Positions 12,370 to 23,452 of a DNA stretch of 64,000 nt are shown one piece after another. Position 1 is the first letter of the stretch; every line of letters begins with the position of its first letter. The position numbers were made by a program, and so were the translations under genes. The notes beneath the pieces were generated by a model. That model ran no database searches, was not told the origin of the DNA, and saw only the letters and a program-made list of their open reading frames with translations. This stretch comes from Coffea arabica (taxonomy: Eukaryota > Streptophyta > Magnoliopsida > Gentianales > Rubiaceae), in contig NC_092329.1 of NCBI RefSeq assembly GCF_036785885.1, positions 16,448,449-16,512,448 of the forward strand, in the 5' to 3' direction.

Positions 12370-14147
12370 AAAATGAAGTGAAATAGTTAAACTAATGACT
12401 ATAAAGAAGCGCTAGTTGGGACACAAACCAATGTTTGTTTAAATTTGTGTTATTTTGGTGTGATTTTATGTTTAAATTATGCGTTTAAATTGTTTTGTTA
12501 TTTTTCATTTGTAGGATTGGGAACTAGAAGCAAATGTGGCAAAATAAGGTGAAAAAGGCGAAATTTGATCAAAGATCTCAACATCTCAAATTGAGTAATT
12601 GTGATTTTTTATGCATTAAAGAAGTTTAGAATGCATGTTTAGATCATTTTATATGTACGAATATTGTTTATTTTGACAAAAGAATGATATATGGTGTATT
12701 TTAGAAAAATGGGGTTATACAAGTAATTTTGAAAAAAATGCAGAAATTCTCCACTAAAAGTGCAGAATTAAAAAATGCACCCATGAAAACGCGGGCATGG
12801 TTCGCGTTTATGGGTCGCTTTTTAGTGTAACTTCGCGAACTTAAATGCGAGGATACTCGCGTTTACACCCTCATTTTATGCCTGTTTTGATTCGAACAAA
12901 AACTGAAAACGTGGGTTAGAAAACGTGACCAGGGCCACGTTTTCAGTCCATGTGTTTTCGATTCTGCAAGGTCCAAACTAAAAACGCACCCTATGAAACG
13001 CGACCGAGTCCGCATTAACTCCCCGCGTTTTCTTCTTCTTCTTTTAAAAATTGAAAACGCAGCTTCATTTTTTATCTTGTTCTTCTTTCTTGCACCCGCG
13101 TTTTCTTACTACTTCACACACACCTTCACAAATTCTCTCTTTTACTCCATTTCTTTGCAAACAAACATCAATCCAACATCATCTAACCTTCATAGACCCT
13201 TTTTAACCGATTAAAATCTAAAAAAAAAGCACCTCAAAAATTGGTTTTAAGAAGATTGAAGGCTAGGGTTCTTGGTTCTAAAATTCATCAATTAGAGGTC
13301 AATTAGAGGGTGTTTCATAGGGTTTTTTGCATTATTAGCATCATCAAACATCCTTTTACGTGATTAAGGTAAGTTTTTTTCATCAAATCTTCGTATTTTA
13401 GAAGTTGATATTCTCCAATTTCCTGAGCTTTCTGACATCTTTTAATTTCTAATTTTTGATGATATTTATTGATGTTTTTGGCCCCTATTATGCTTATTAA
13501 GGTTGATAATCATGTTTACATGTTCAAATGTAGCAAGTTAATGGATTATTAGTTGTTAAATTTTTAATTTGCTATATTTGGATAAAATTGAAAAAGTAAC
13601 TTGGATTGTTATTTGAGCTCTTTTGATAGATGATTATGGCTAAAAATAGTTAGTTGATGATGTTTTAACATTTGCATTGTGTTTAGAGAATAATTTTGAT
13701 GAACTTTATGATTTTTGGGATAATTTTTGCTTAATTATGTTTATGGCACAATGTGGATTATTGTTGCTAATTAAGTATTGCTATAAACTTGATTATTGCT
13801 AATTTCATTAATAGGAACATATTTGTTGCCTATTTTAATAAATTGATAATTTTGACAAATTTTGATTAATTTTTTATAATTTTAATGTCATGTCTCTCAT
13901 GTTATAATATTGATCATTGTTGAATATTTAATTGATTCTTTATGAAATGACGATGTGAATTTGTGGTTATTTGAACAAATTGTAATCCCTATACATGAAT
14001 GATAATTCTATAAAATGTCTACGATTACTATAAATGAAAATTTTTTTCTTTTAGGTGTTAAAGGATTTAATTCTTGTATAATGTGAGTGTGTGCTATACT
14101 TTAAATAGATGGATGGGAAACTTAATGATTTTTTCTTTTTAGATACC
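12370..14147 (+). other. Non-coding internal region of the Athila/Tat-like element
   Basis: Starts with AAGCGCTAGTTGGGA, a motif common downstream of pol in Athila/Tat elements. From 12760 to 13100 there are repeated AAAACGCG/GCGTTTTC words in both orientations, also present in the LTR (GCTGCGTTTTCTACCC). The rest is AT-rich, with no ORF of substance. Confidence 0.55.
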
Positions 14148-14780
14148 ATGATAAGAAGAGGACGGGTTATTATTCGTGAATCTTCTAGTGAAGAAGAAGT
14201 CGGAAGGACACCATCTCCGGTGTCCCAATAAAAGAGATCGCGAAGAGGCACATCTAGGTGGCCACCTCCTCTGAACTATGATATCGAGCACTTCACTTCC
14301 AAAGATAATCAAGATTGGTTCAAGAAGCGCGAGTACATAGAGTTCATAAATGAAATGCACATAGTTTAGGACATTGATGTTGTCTATCGAATTACTGAGG
14401 CTTTTGAGCTATTGGAATGTGTGCCTATTCTTATTCTCCCTCACCACATATATCCTGATTTGGTTCGAGAATTCTATGCCAATATTGACAACAAAAAAGG
14501 CCATAGTGGTGAAAAGATTAGATCTTTTGTTAGAGGGAGACGATTGACCATCACTAAAGCCACAATTGTTCGAATTCTGGAGTGCAATAATCAAGAATCG
14601 GTCATTGATTTAAAGAAGAGATTTACTTTGCTGAACAAGCATTGGAAACCTTCACATGCCATGACAAAATTTGGTCTACAATACCAACCATTTCATTCAT
14701 CGAGGAACGAGGCCATCCTTGTACGCATGTTCAACTATCGACACCGCCTCATTATTTATGTTGTGGCGCACAATGTGATT
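14148..14780 (+). pseudogene. Post-pol ORF of the Athila/Tat-like element, N-terminal part
   Basis: From MIRRGRVIIRESSSEEE the frame reads through two in-frame stops (near 14229 and 14367) into the open stretch at 14412-14780, which includes LVREFYANI, RSFVRGRRL and VRILECNN. This resembles the 'putative plant transposon protein' ORF that Athila/Tat elements carry between pol and the 3' LTR; its function is not known. Solo LTR 3 interrupts it at 14781, and the continuation is at 21603-22086. The resemblance is my recognition of the FYANI and VRG type motifs, without an alignment. Confidence 0.55.
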
Positions 14781-15036
14781 TGTGACGGTCCCACCTCCTC
14801 TTAGAGCATACCCTAGAAGTTAGTGGACCGCCTGTTTGGCTCTCACCGGGGCTCACTCACTTACATTAATTTCAGAGATAATATTTTGATAAACCAAAAC
14901 CAAACGTTCAAATCTTTTACAATACCAAGTTCAATATAATAGCCTCAACCATAATATGATATTAAAGGATTTACAATCACAAAAGTTTTCACGTTAACTC
15001 CCTAAGATCCCTCGTTCATTCCCTGACCACCAACTC

Positions 15037-15086
15037 CTGTAAGGAAAACGAAACTAAAGTGTTGAGCTAAAGCTCAGTGAGGTTTC
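15037..15086 (-). promoter_or_regulatory. Splice-acceptor-like module of solo LTR 3
   Basis: On the minus strand: TGAGCTTTAGCTCA palindrome, CTCAA, then TTTCGTTTTCCTTACAG|GAG. It is 256 bp from the conserved end. Confidence 0.5.
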
Positions 15087-15245
15087 CATGCAAGCAATAA
15101 TCAATAAGCACTTAAACCAGATAAGCCAATAACAAAATTAAGCAACTAAGGAACACTTCACTGAATAAAGTAAAGAACACTTCACTGAACAATCACTTTT
15201 AAAAAGGATACGGTGCTCGCATTAGAGCCACTTCCTTCTGGGAAT

Positions 15246-15355
15246 CATTTTAATGTCATTGAGCATTCATTTTAGTGTCAAGAGATACTCATTTCAATAT
15301 CATTGAACACTCATTTCAATGTCATTGTACATTCATTTCAATATCATTGCACACT
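15246..15355. repeat. Minisatellite, five 22-bp units, in solo LTR 3
   Basis: Five consecutive 22-bp units, each beginning CATTTYARTRTCA and ending in AYT or ATT, with one to six differences between units. No spacers, no coding capacity. Confidence 0.85.
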
Positions 15356-15439
15356 CCGCCAATTCATCTCCATATGTCCTCCAAAACAATAAACAATCTC
15401 CTACATTCAGTAATCAGTTCAATAATCTCCCAACTTTAG

Positions 15440-15458
15440 GGTAATACTCGAGTATACC
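15440..15458. repeat. Conserved near-palindrome of solo LTR 3
   Basis: GGTAATACTCGAGTATACC, with perfect 12-bp core ATACTCGAGTAT. Solo LTR 4 inserted five bases to the right of it. Confidence 0.6.
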
Positions 15459-17487
15459 GAAACTGTGACGCCCCGAAAAAAAATGAGTTTGAGAACCAGG
15501 AAAATTTCTAATTTTCTAGGGTTTATTTTTTTTTAACGCCCGCCTTTTCTACATTTTCTTGATTAGAAAAAATTCCCCAAATAAAGTTTATGAGCAAAGA
15601 TAGGTTTAAAATGATTTTTCTAGTATCGGTTAGTTTTTGAGAAATTGAAAGCGTATTTTGGACGTGGGACCCACTAGTGCGGTAAATGCATTATATTTTT
15701 GACAACTTGTTGGAATTTTGTATTAAGTGATATTATTTTAAAAGGTGTTAAGATATTTGTATTGGAGAGACAAAAAGATAAGTTTTGAACCAAAAGGTGA
15801 CAAGTGTCACCTTGTGATTTAATCTTGGACTTTGACCATTTGACTTTACCTTTACCTTTACCAAATAAGTACAAAAAAATTGATCAAAATAAGCTTCATT
15901 TTGCAAGCTTCTTGGCCGAATGTTCTTGCTCAAGAAAGAAAGAAAAGCTCTCAATTTCTTCCTTCTATTTCTTGCTCAATCTTCAAATCCAACCAATAAA
16001 ACTCCAAATTATTCCATAAAATCTCTTTGCTAAGTGGTCTTAAGGTGTTTTGTGGAGTTGTTTGGAAAGCTAAGGTGACTAGTTGCTCTATCTCTTGTAT
16101 TGTTAATGTGAGTTGTGAAGAACCACTCTCCTTCCTTAATTGATGCTTAAATCATGATTAGTGGTGGTATAAGATGCACTTTTATGGATTATATCTTGCT
16201 TTTGCTTGAATTGGTGAAGTTTTGTAATTTTTGGAGATTTTTCTGTTTTAATATAAGTATGATGGTGTGGCTATCTATGATGATTGGATATGGTTTCTAA
16301 TGACTATAGGAGGTGGAAAAAGTGGACAATTGCAATCAATTTCTGTTTTGGAAGAAATCTGGAAAATTAGGGTTCCTTGGTTCTTCATTCTGTCCGAAAT
16401 TTTAGGTCATAGATAGAGGCCGAATTGGCCTTTGCTTAAAACATGAAAGTTGTAGGGAATGACATTTTAGAGGTGTCTACAAAATTTCAGGTCAATCGGA
16501 GTAGCGTAGAGTGAGAAAAGTCGAAATTACTATTGCTGTTCTGGTTTACCCGAAATTGGGATTTGCGACTGTAATTGGTTGTTTTGGCTGGAATTGCTTC
16601 CGAATTGGATGTTGAGGCCTTCTGATGAAATTTACCCCTGTTTCTTAGCTATCAGCTGGTTTTAGAATTTCTGGATTTGGACTTGTATAGCCTGATTTAT
16701 GATGTTTCCGCTAGAATGAGTTCTGTGAAGCTGTTTTTGTGATTCTGGTGTAGTTTCTTGTGTTTTTGACCTGGTTACACTCGAAACTGGGTTGAGTGAC
16801 CTTCTGTAATAGTGTAGCCTTATCTCTTAGCTTTGAAACGGTGGTTCTTGCACCTTCATCCGACAATCGTAGTGCCTTTGGTACCATTACCGCAAAATGA
16901 CGTCAAAACTGTTTTTCTGGTTTTGAGCTTAACTTTCATTTCCGAACTTTTCCCTAGCTTGACTTGTCTTTGTACTACTTGGAGCTTGCTGAATGACTAT
17001 TGGATGAACTTGTTGTTGTGTGTGTACCTTTGGGACTGGTTGAGGAAATAATGAAGCCATGATGGCTGGAAAAGTAAGCAAATTTAGGGGAAGTGCTGTC
17101 CGAACTTTTAAAGGACTTGTTTGCATTGAGTTTGTGATCTAAGACTTGGATTTGAGCAAGGCAATGATATATGATGGATGGTTTCTGAGCCATGGAGGTG
17201 AGTGACCTCAAACTATTTCTGAAGTTATTTATGAACTGTTTCTTGCATTATTTACTTTTGAGCTGTTTCCAAAGTTACTTTTGTACCGTTTTCTTGCATT
17301 ATTTACCTTTAAACTGTTTCCAAAGTTACTTTTGAACTGTTTTCTTGCATATCATGCGTGCTTGCATGTGAGGGTTCTATATACGTTTTGTTTCTATGAC
17401 TATGAGAATTGTTGTGACTATGTGATTATTTGTGAATATTTGATCAAATGATAATTGTTTTCTATGATTTCTAAAATGAACTTTTGC

Positions 17488-17520
17488 TAGGTGAGTGTGT
17501 ACTTTATCGCACTCGACCTA
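17488..17520. other. Covarying stem-loop of solo LTR 4
   Basis: Arms TAGGTGAGTG and CACTCGACCTA pair over ten bases with one bulged C; loop TGTACTTTATCG. About 0.9 kb from the conserved end. Confidence 0.65.
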
Positions 17521-17672
17521 AATAAATATGAAATTTTCGGTGATTAAATATTGAAATGCTAGTTGCGCATGAATGTAAGCCGTTTGGCTGAACTGGCCAC
17601 TGCCCTTCGTTACCGATCGACTCGAGCCAGAAGCGGACTCGGTCGGGCGATATGGTGACCCTGGGTGAATTT

Positions 17673-17691
17673 GGTATACTCGAGTATTACC
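17673..17691. repeat. Conserved near-palindrome of solo LTR 4
   Basis: GGTATACTCGAGTATTACC, identical to the copy in solo LTR 5 and the exact reverse complement of the copy in solo LTR 3. Confidence 0.65.
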
Positions 17692-18080
17692 TTGTAGTCC
17701 GGCTACGTCCGGATGGGTGGAGTCCGGCCAATGGTCGGATGGGCGGAGTCCGGTCAACGTCCGGAAAGGGGATGAACGAACAAAAGGATGAACGAGGGAT
17801 TTTACTTACAAAAATGTATTTTAAACGATTGGAGGAATAAGGGGAAAAGTCAGGGAAACGAACAAACAAACAAATAACTCTATGTGGGCCGGTATCCTTT
17901 TCATGAATGTTACTATCGCTTTCCATTGTAAATGTTTCTTGAATTATTGATACTCCGTATTTAATGTATTGTACATTGTTTCTGGACTTATCATTTGATT
18001 TATGACATCATTGATTTATGACATCATGGAAATGAACTATTGTGAAACCGATTTGATTACTGATTTTTCTGGTTACTCGC

Positions 18081-18124
18081 TGAGCTTCTAGCTCACCCCA
18101 AAAATATTTTATTCCCCTCCACAG
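18081..18124 (+). promoter_or_regulatory. Splice-acceptor-like module of solo LTR 4
   Basis: TGAGCTTCTAGCTCA palindrome with CTCAC inside its right arm (possible branch point), a T/C-rich stretch, then CTCCACAG|GG. It is 293 bp from the LTR end. Confidence 0.5.
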
Positions 18125-18591
18125 GGCTCAAGGCGAAGGAAGGACTTGTTGTGCTTATTCACGTGACTGGATGGCTTATATCTTGTATAATTTGGATTTG
18201 GAATCATTTGATGTATAGTTGGGAATTGTTTCCGCTTCGCTTATGACATGTAATTATTGGAGACTTGGATGTATGTTTGTGGACCATGTGATGTATATTT
18301 GAGATTTTTATTGTAATATATTTGAGAATTGTAGTGATCGACTGAGTCCCGGTGAGAGTTGGGCAGGCGGCCCGCCGAACCCTCTGGTTCGCCTTAGGGG
18401 GAGGTGGGGTCGTCACAGAAACAGTTACCCAAAGCTTCCGTCCTATCCGACCAAGCCCTTTGCTGGCTCGAATAGTCCGTTGAACAAAGGGTTTTGGGGC
18501 CCAGTTCAGCCGATGTGGTAAAGTACACATACGGCTTACATTCATGCACACTTACAATAACATTTGGTCAATTATCAACCTTCAAACTCAA

Positions 18592-18627
18592 CTAAGTCGG
18601 GTGCGATAAAGTACAGCCCCGACTTAG
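18592..18627. other. Covarying stem-loop of solo LTR 3
   Basis: Perfect 10-bp stem CTAAGTCGGG/CCCGACTTAG with a 16-base loop containing GATAAAGTAC (GTACTTTATC on the other strand). The stem sequence is completely different from that of solo LTRs 2, 4 and 6 although the loop core is the same. Confidence 0.7.
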
Positions 18628-21602
18628 AAGGCGAGGGACAATTGAGATACACTTTACAATGAATCACTAGCAATATTCCATAATAAGCACATGTATCACA
18701 TAATTTCAATTAAGTAAACATAAACAGTTAAACACACCATTTGGAAACACTCACCAAATACCCAAATAAATTACTCTCGAGTCTTGTGTTTGTTTCCTGA
18801 CTCACAGCTACTTCCTGAGACAAGTTCATAATTCCAAAGTAAATATATAATTTGTAGATGTTCACTTATTATTTATTATCCTATTATTTAAATTATTAGA
18901 ACCAAGTTTGACTTTAAATTATTAAATATAATATATTCAATATTTATTCTACATTTCATTTCGAGACTTATTGACTTTATCATTTTAAACCAAGAAATAT
19001 ACATATTTTTCAAGTTTATAATTTATAAAATATTTAAATTATTAAACCATTTTCCACTCAAGAGTCTAAGATTAAAGGTTAGGAACACTCCATTGGTCCC
19101 CTTTTAACTAATTAACTTTAAGCCATATGTAACTTAGATTTTATTTGTCTACACTAGTCCTTCAAGTTCTAAAATCTTTAAATGCTTGTGAGGACAAGAT
19201 TAGGTGATTTGAAGCCTTGTTATGTATATAGCTATAACGAGTTATTTTAGGGTTTCCAAAAATGTCATAGAAAGATTAGCTAGCTACCGTTTTAGTCAAT
19301 ATCTAAGTTTCAGCAATGTACTTCATAAATTCTGTTAATATTTCATCTTTTGCTTGGCTAAATCATTAAACACTTGATATTTATTCTGTCCCTGCCTAAA
19401 CTAGATTAATCAACATGTATTATCAACACATAATTCCAGCAATTCATTCCATCAAACATTTATTCCTCCAACAATGTAGTAGTTTGGATTTCCGTTTTTC
19501 CTTCCTAGTTTTAGCTAGAATTTTCTAAGGCTTTATCAGCCTTTTAAGTATTAAAAGTCAATAGGGTGCACATGAGAGCAGGGACAAGATATTACACAAT
19601 GTTTTACTCAAGATGGCAGCTGATTATCATGAAATTTTCAGAGACTACATCTGAATTTTAGCTTCTCTCTGCCATTAGACAAGCTCCTAGCAACATTATT
19701 TTAGAGTTTTAGTGGAGCTTCCCTCGTTTACTTGCTCGAAACATCAAACCCATGACACACATTCTGTTCAACATGAATTAAGGTCGTTGTCTCAAAATTT
19801 CAACAGGTAATTCGATCAAATTCACCAACAAAACTGCTATCAGCTTTTCATCAGAATTCCCTCCATTAATTGTTTCATTATGTGTTCTAATTTAACATAC
19901 ATGCTGGAACTAACATGTTATACTCTGTGTTACACTTCAATGTAAAGGTTTGGAATCAGATTTCTTGAAGAAACCTGCAACGGTTCCTAATTCTTTCTCT
20001 CGGCTGCAACCATAAGTTTCCAGTAGCAACGGCAGCCTTTCGTTTGACATTTCTCATTAGTTCTGTTTCTGGTTTATGTCCTAGCTGATCCTGCAAAGGA
20101 TACCTATTCAACTGCAGATCATCCTAGGCTAAACAGGACAGTCCATGATCAGAATTCAAAAGGAAATAACTGAGTTATGCCTCATCTCTGCACTTAGCTG
20201 CAAATTTCAAATCTTCACTCTCGATTTCTGCAATTTTCTTCCTAATGGCTTTTCGGTTGCTGCACAGAATTTTCCTTCAGCCAAGAACTCATTTTTCCTA
20301 GCTAAATTCAACATGCTGCTGGTGTTTATCCAATTATACCAACTAAACAGCGAGTTGTTATAAGATCTTACCTGTTCCCCTTAAAGTTCGATGTTGCAGG
20401 CTGCTCAAGTTTCTGTTTCAGCTATTCAATTCCTAACACTCGATTCTCCCGTTTTCCTTGCAGTACCCTTGCTTGCTTTTGGTTAGCGAGTGATGGAGCT
20501 GCCAAGCTTTCCCTCCCACTCTCACACTCAGTTCTATACTCTCAGTTCTGGTCTAGAACGGAAGAAAGAAGAAGAGACAACTGTCTAGTTCATTGCTGTC
20601 TACTTAAAAGACTCTTTTACCTTTTTAGTTCTCTACTTAGAAGACTTAAAGACCAGAAGAGAATTATACTACTCGGTGGTCAATTTTTCCAATCGGTGGT
20701 ACACTCTTCCAAGCTGCTCCTGCTCAAGCCACCGCCCCAAACTTTAACAGTTAGTTTTCTCTTTTCCTACTCGGTCACCGCTTGGATTTGGTAGATCATT
20801 AGCTGTGAAATTTTCCTTTGGTTTCTCTCAATCACCGCCCAAACTAGGCTCCTATTTACTTCCTCAATTCCACCGCTTAGGCTTAGTAGTTTTGGTGGCC
20901 ATTTTCAATTGATTGTCCTTCAACCACCGCCAAGTTTCCTGGCAAATATCGCACCTTACTTCCTTAGGCTACATGGTAGTTTAACTAAAATTCCAAGGTT
21001 GGTTTGGTCTTTTAATTTTAGTTCATTTGTTTGTCATGAGTCAGTAATTTTATTGTCTCACACAATGACTCAAAATTTCGTTTGTTCTAATTTGTATGTA
21101 CCTTGAAAAAAAAATTTCCTTATATTGATCTAGTAAATTTTCACACATTTGGCTTTAAAGAAAATTAATTAGGCATGTACTTATTCAACTATATATGTTA
21201 CGTGTCTAACAATATATGCAAATAACACGAATTACAATATACATATCATATGTTTATTTGATTCATATCAAATTTTTTCCTACAGCATTCTAAGATATTT
21301 TTAAATTCTCAATTTTATAGAAATTCAATTAGGCATTTAATTTAACCATTTATTTGCTATATGTAATATTTCTAATATCAAAGTAAATAAAATAAAATAA
21401 ATTCGTGGCATACGCATAATTTCTCGAGTTCTCACATGATTTCCAAAAAAAGTGGACAAGGGGAGGTTCGACATAACGATATCTATTTCTTGGATCACAT
21501 GTTCCACAACCAAAAGTCTCCTTATACTCGCATTCCACTTACGAATATAATCATTAGCAATATAAAAATAGCCACTCAAAGAAGTGAGACTTCATATTGA
21601 TT

Positions 21603-22086
21603 GGGGTTTCCATATCTCCTATTCTTAATTTTTGAAAGGGAAGGCGTCAATTTGGAAGGTATCCCGCAAGCTCCCATGCGACCTATCAACGAGTTAAATG
21701 TTGCTACTCTTATTGGCATGGGCATTCCGACAGATAATTTACCTCGTCTAGGGAGAGATAGACCGAGACAAGTTGGTCACATTGAGTAAGGCGAAGCCGG
21801 TCCCTCTACTTCTGCCGGGCCATCTACTTTTGCTCCACCGCTGCCGCCACCTCCTCCACCTTCAGAGCATTCCAACTGGTAGCGACTATTCGATATTCTA
21901 GACTGCCATCAGACTCAAGTCGTTGAGCGACTTGATCGAATTGATGCTCGCCTAGATTCCTATGATGTTAGGATGCGTTGAATGGAGGATCATTTAGGCA
22001 TTACTCCTCAGTCTCGCACTACTCCTGGGGATAGTGGTGATGGTCAAGTATTGATTAGTGAGGGAGGCGTTGGGCCGACACCTTGA
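21603..22086 (+). pseudogene. Post-pol ORF of the Athila/Tat-like element, C-terminal part
   Basis: Continuation of the ORF at 14148-14780 after solo LTR 3, now in another frame and with in-frame stops near 21788, 21882 and 21979. Readable segments include EREGVNLEG, PMRPINELNVATL, a proline-rich linker (PPLPPPPPP), then VVERLDRIDARLDSYDVRM, which looks like a short coiled coil. This order (conserved core, proline-rich linker, C-terminal coiled coil) fits the uncharacterised plant transposon ORF. No intact product is possible. Confidence 0.5.
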
Positions 22087-23452
22087 GTTGCCATTTTGTT
22101 TTGCTTCTATGTTCTTTTTAGTTTTTTTTTTTTCTTTTCTTATGTAGGGTGATGTTAATTTTTTTTTTTTTTTTTTTACATTTGATCTTTTGGACAGTGT
22201 TAGTAGATGTTTGTGTCTTTTGGCGAAGGTTCGTGAATCATGGTTGATCTGGATCTCAGCCATTGCACTGGGGAGTACTTCTTTCTATCTTTTGTTATTT
22301 TTCTTTCCCTACACATTGAGGACAATGTGTATTTTAAGTGTAGGGGAGAAAATGTGTAGTACTTGTAGTACTTTTGCTTTGATTGCTTGGACTTGAGATT
22401 TGAAATATGAATTGCACTTAAATGATGTCAATTTTGGGTTTGCTGGCAGGGAGTTTGATTCAGTTTTAAGCGAAAATTCTGTCAAAATTTTTCAAAATCT
22501 TGTCCAAAATTGCAAAAATGCCCCAAAAGGTTTCACATTTTTTCAATTTTATCCAAAGGGCAATAAGTTCCACACCATTAGTAATTCAAATTCCTTCTAC
22601 TTTTGAGATAAATATATGTGACTTAAAAACTTCTTTTCTCAATTGATTTGGAAATAACTATTATGTGATTATAATTTGTGCATTTATAGGAAAGTATATT
22701 GTGTAAAGTGGAGAAAATTATTTCTACATTTTACATATTTGATGAAATTTCTTCTCTTTACTTGATTTTACATAGTTAAGTAATAAATATGGTCAATAAG
22801 TGCAATATTTTTTTCATGATTATACTTTTGAGGGACTAATTATTATCTTTACTTTAAAAAAAAAAAGAAAAAGAGAAGAAAAAAAGTAGAAAAAAATTTA
22901 AAAAAGAGAATAAAAGTTGTTCTATTCCAATGGTTCTTGTAGTTAGTAATCGGGAGTTTCATCTACAAATTTTGACTTTTGTGTAAAACGGTACTTGAAT
23001 AACGAGTATGCAACGCAATTTAAGCATGTGAAGTGTTGAGTAATCGGAAATTTTCATCTAAAAATGTTGATTTTCGCGTAAAAAGACACTTTCACAAACT
23101 TGAGTATATATTTAGATATACTATATAAATAAATTCTTCTTTAAGTTTGAATAAGTAGATGATCATGGGTTTAGGAAGTATTTTATTGATCATAGGCGTT
23201 ACTTGCTTGTGAAATCGGGTAAGGATAAGAAATTGAGTTGAACTAGTTAAAATTATGGTATAATTAACTCTCCTTTACTTGATATTATGTGTACTTAATC
23301 TTAGTTGAGTGATTACTTAACGGTCATTTACCTTGTTTTGAGAAAATGAAGTTGAATTGTACACATATGTTTATTTTCAAAATTTTGGATCATTGTTGGT
23401 TTGTAATTCTTAATTGCTTGAGAACAAGCAATGGTTCAAGTATGGGGGAGTT
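22087..23452 (+). other. 3' internal region and polypurine tract of the Athila/Tat-like element
   Basis: Non-coding. A segment near 22310-22355 (GAGGACAATGTG then AAGTGTAGGGGAG) matches the stretch usually found ahead of the 3' LTR in Athila/Tat elements. A second one, CAAGTATGGGGGAG, ends at 23450 and serves as polypurine tract for the LTR starting at 23453. A 22857-22915 A-rich run is of low complexity. Confidence 0.7.

Larger units (their letters stand above)
15464..18417 (+). mobile_element. Solo LTR 4 (2954 bp), nested in solo LTR 3
   Basis: It runs from TGTGACGCCCCG to GGGGTCGTCACA and is flanked by GAAAC at 15459-15463 and 18418-18422. All conserved structures are present: stem-loop 17488-17520, palindrome 17673-17691, acceptor module 18081-18124 and terminal block 18340-18417. 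Three spaced modules lie near 16440, 16625 and 16815. GTCCGG-rich short repeats occur at 17696-17765. No ORF of substance. Confidence 0.9.
14781..21597 (-). mobile_element. Solo LTR 3 (about 3.86 kb without its nested insertion)
   Basis: It starts TGTGACGGTCCCACC and is flanked by TGATT at 14776-14780 and 21598-21602. The far end reads GAGACTTCATAT instead of a clean TCACA, so it has decayed or gained a base. It holds the acceptor-like module, the palindrome and the stem-loop; solo LTR 4 splits it at 15464. The region 18800-21597 is AT-rich, not coding, and gives no other element. It is the longest and one of the most diverged members. Confidence 0.75.

Noticed and set aside
12760..13100. Repeated AAAACGCG/GCGTTTTC words, possible hairpin array
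   Set aside because: Arms are short and irregularly spaced; no consistent pairing could be drawn, so only mentioned as sequence bias of the Athila/Tat-like interior.
15246..15355. Regular short repeats that might suggest a CRISPR-like array
   Set aside because: Units are directly adjacent without spacers, and the context is a plant LTR; it is a minisatellite.
18204..18551. 115-codon minus-strand ORF across the end of solo LTR 4
   Set aside because: It crosses the insertion junction at 18417, so it cannot be an ancestral gene; its recurring piece (about KANQRVRR) is just the conserved LTR terminal block translated.
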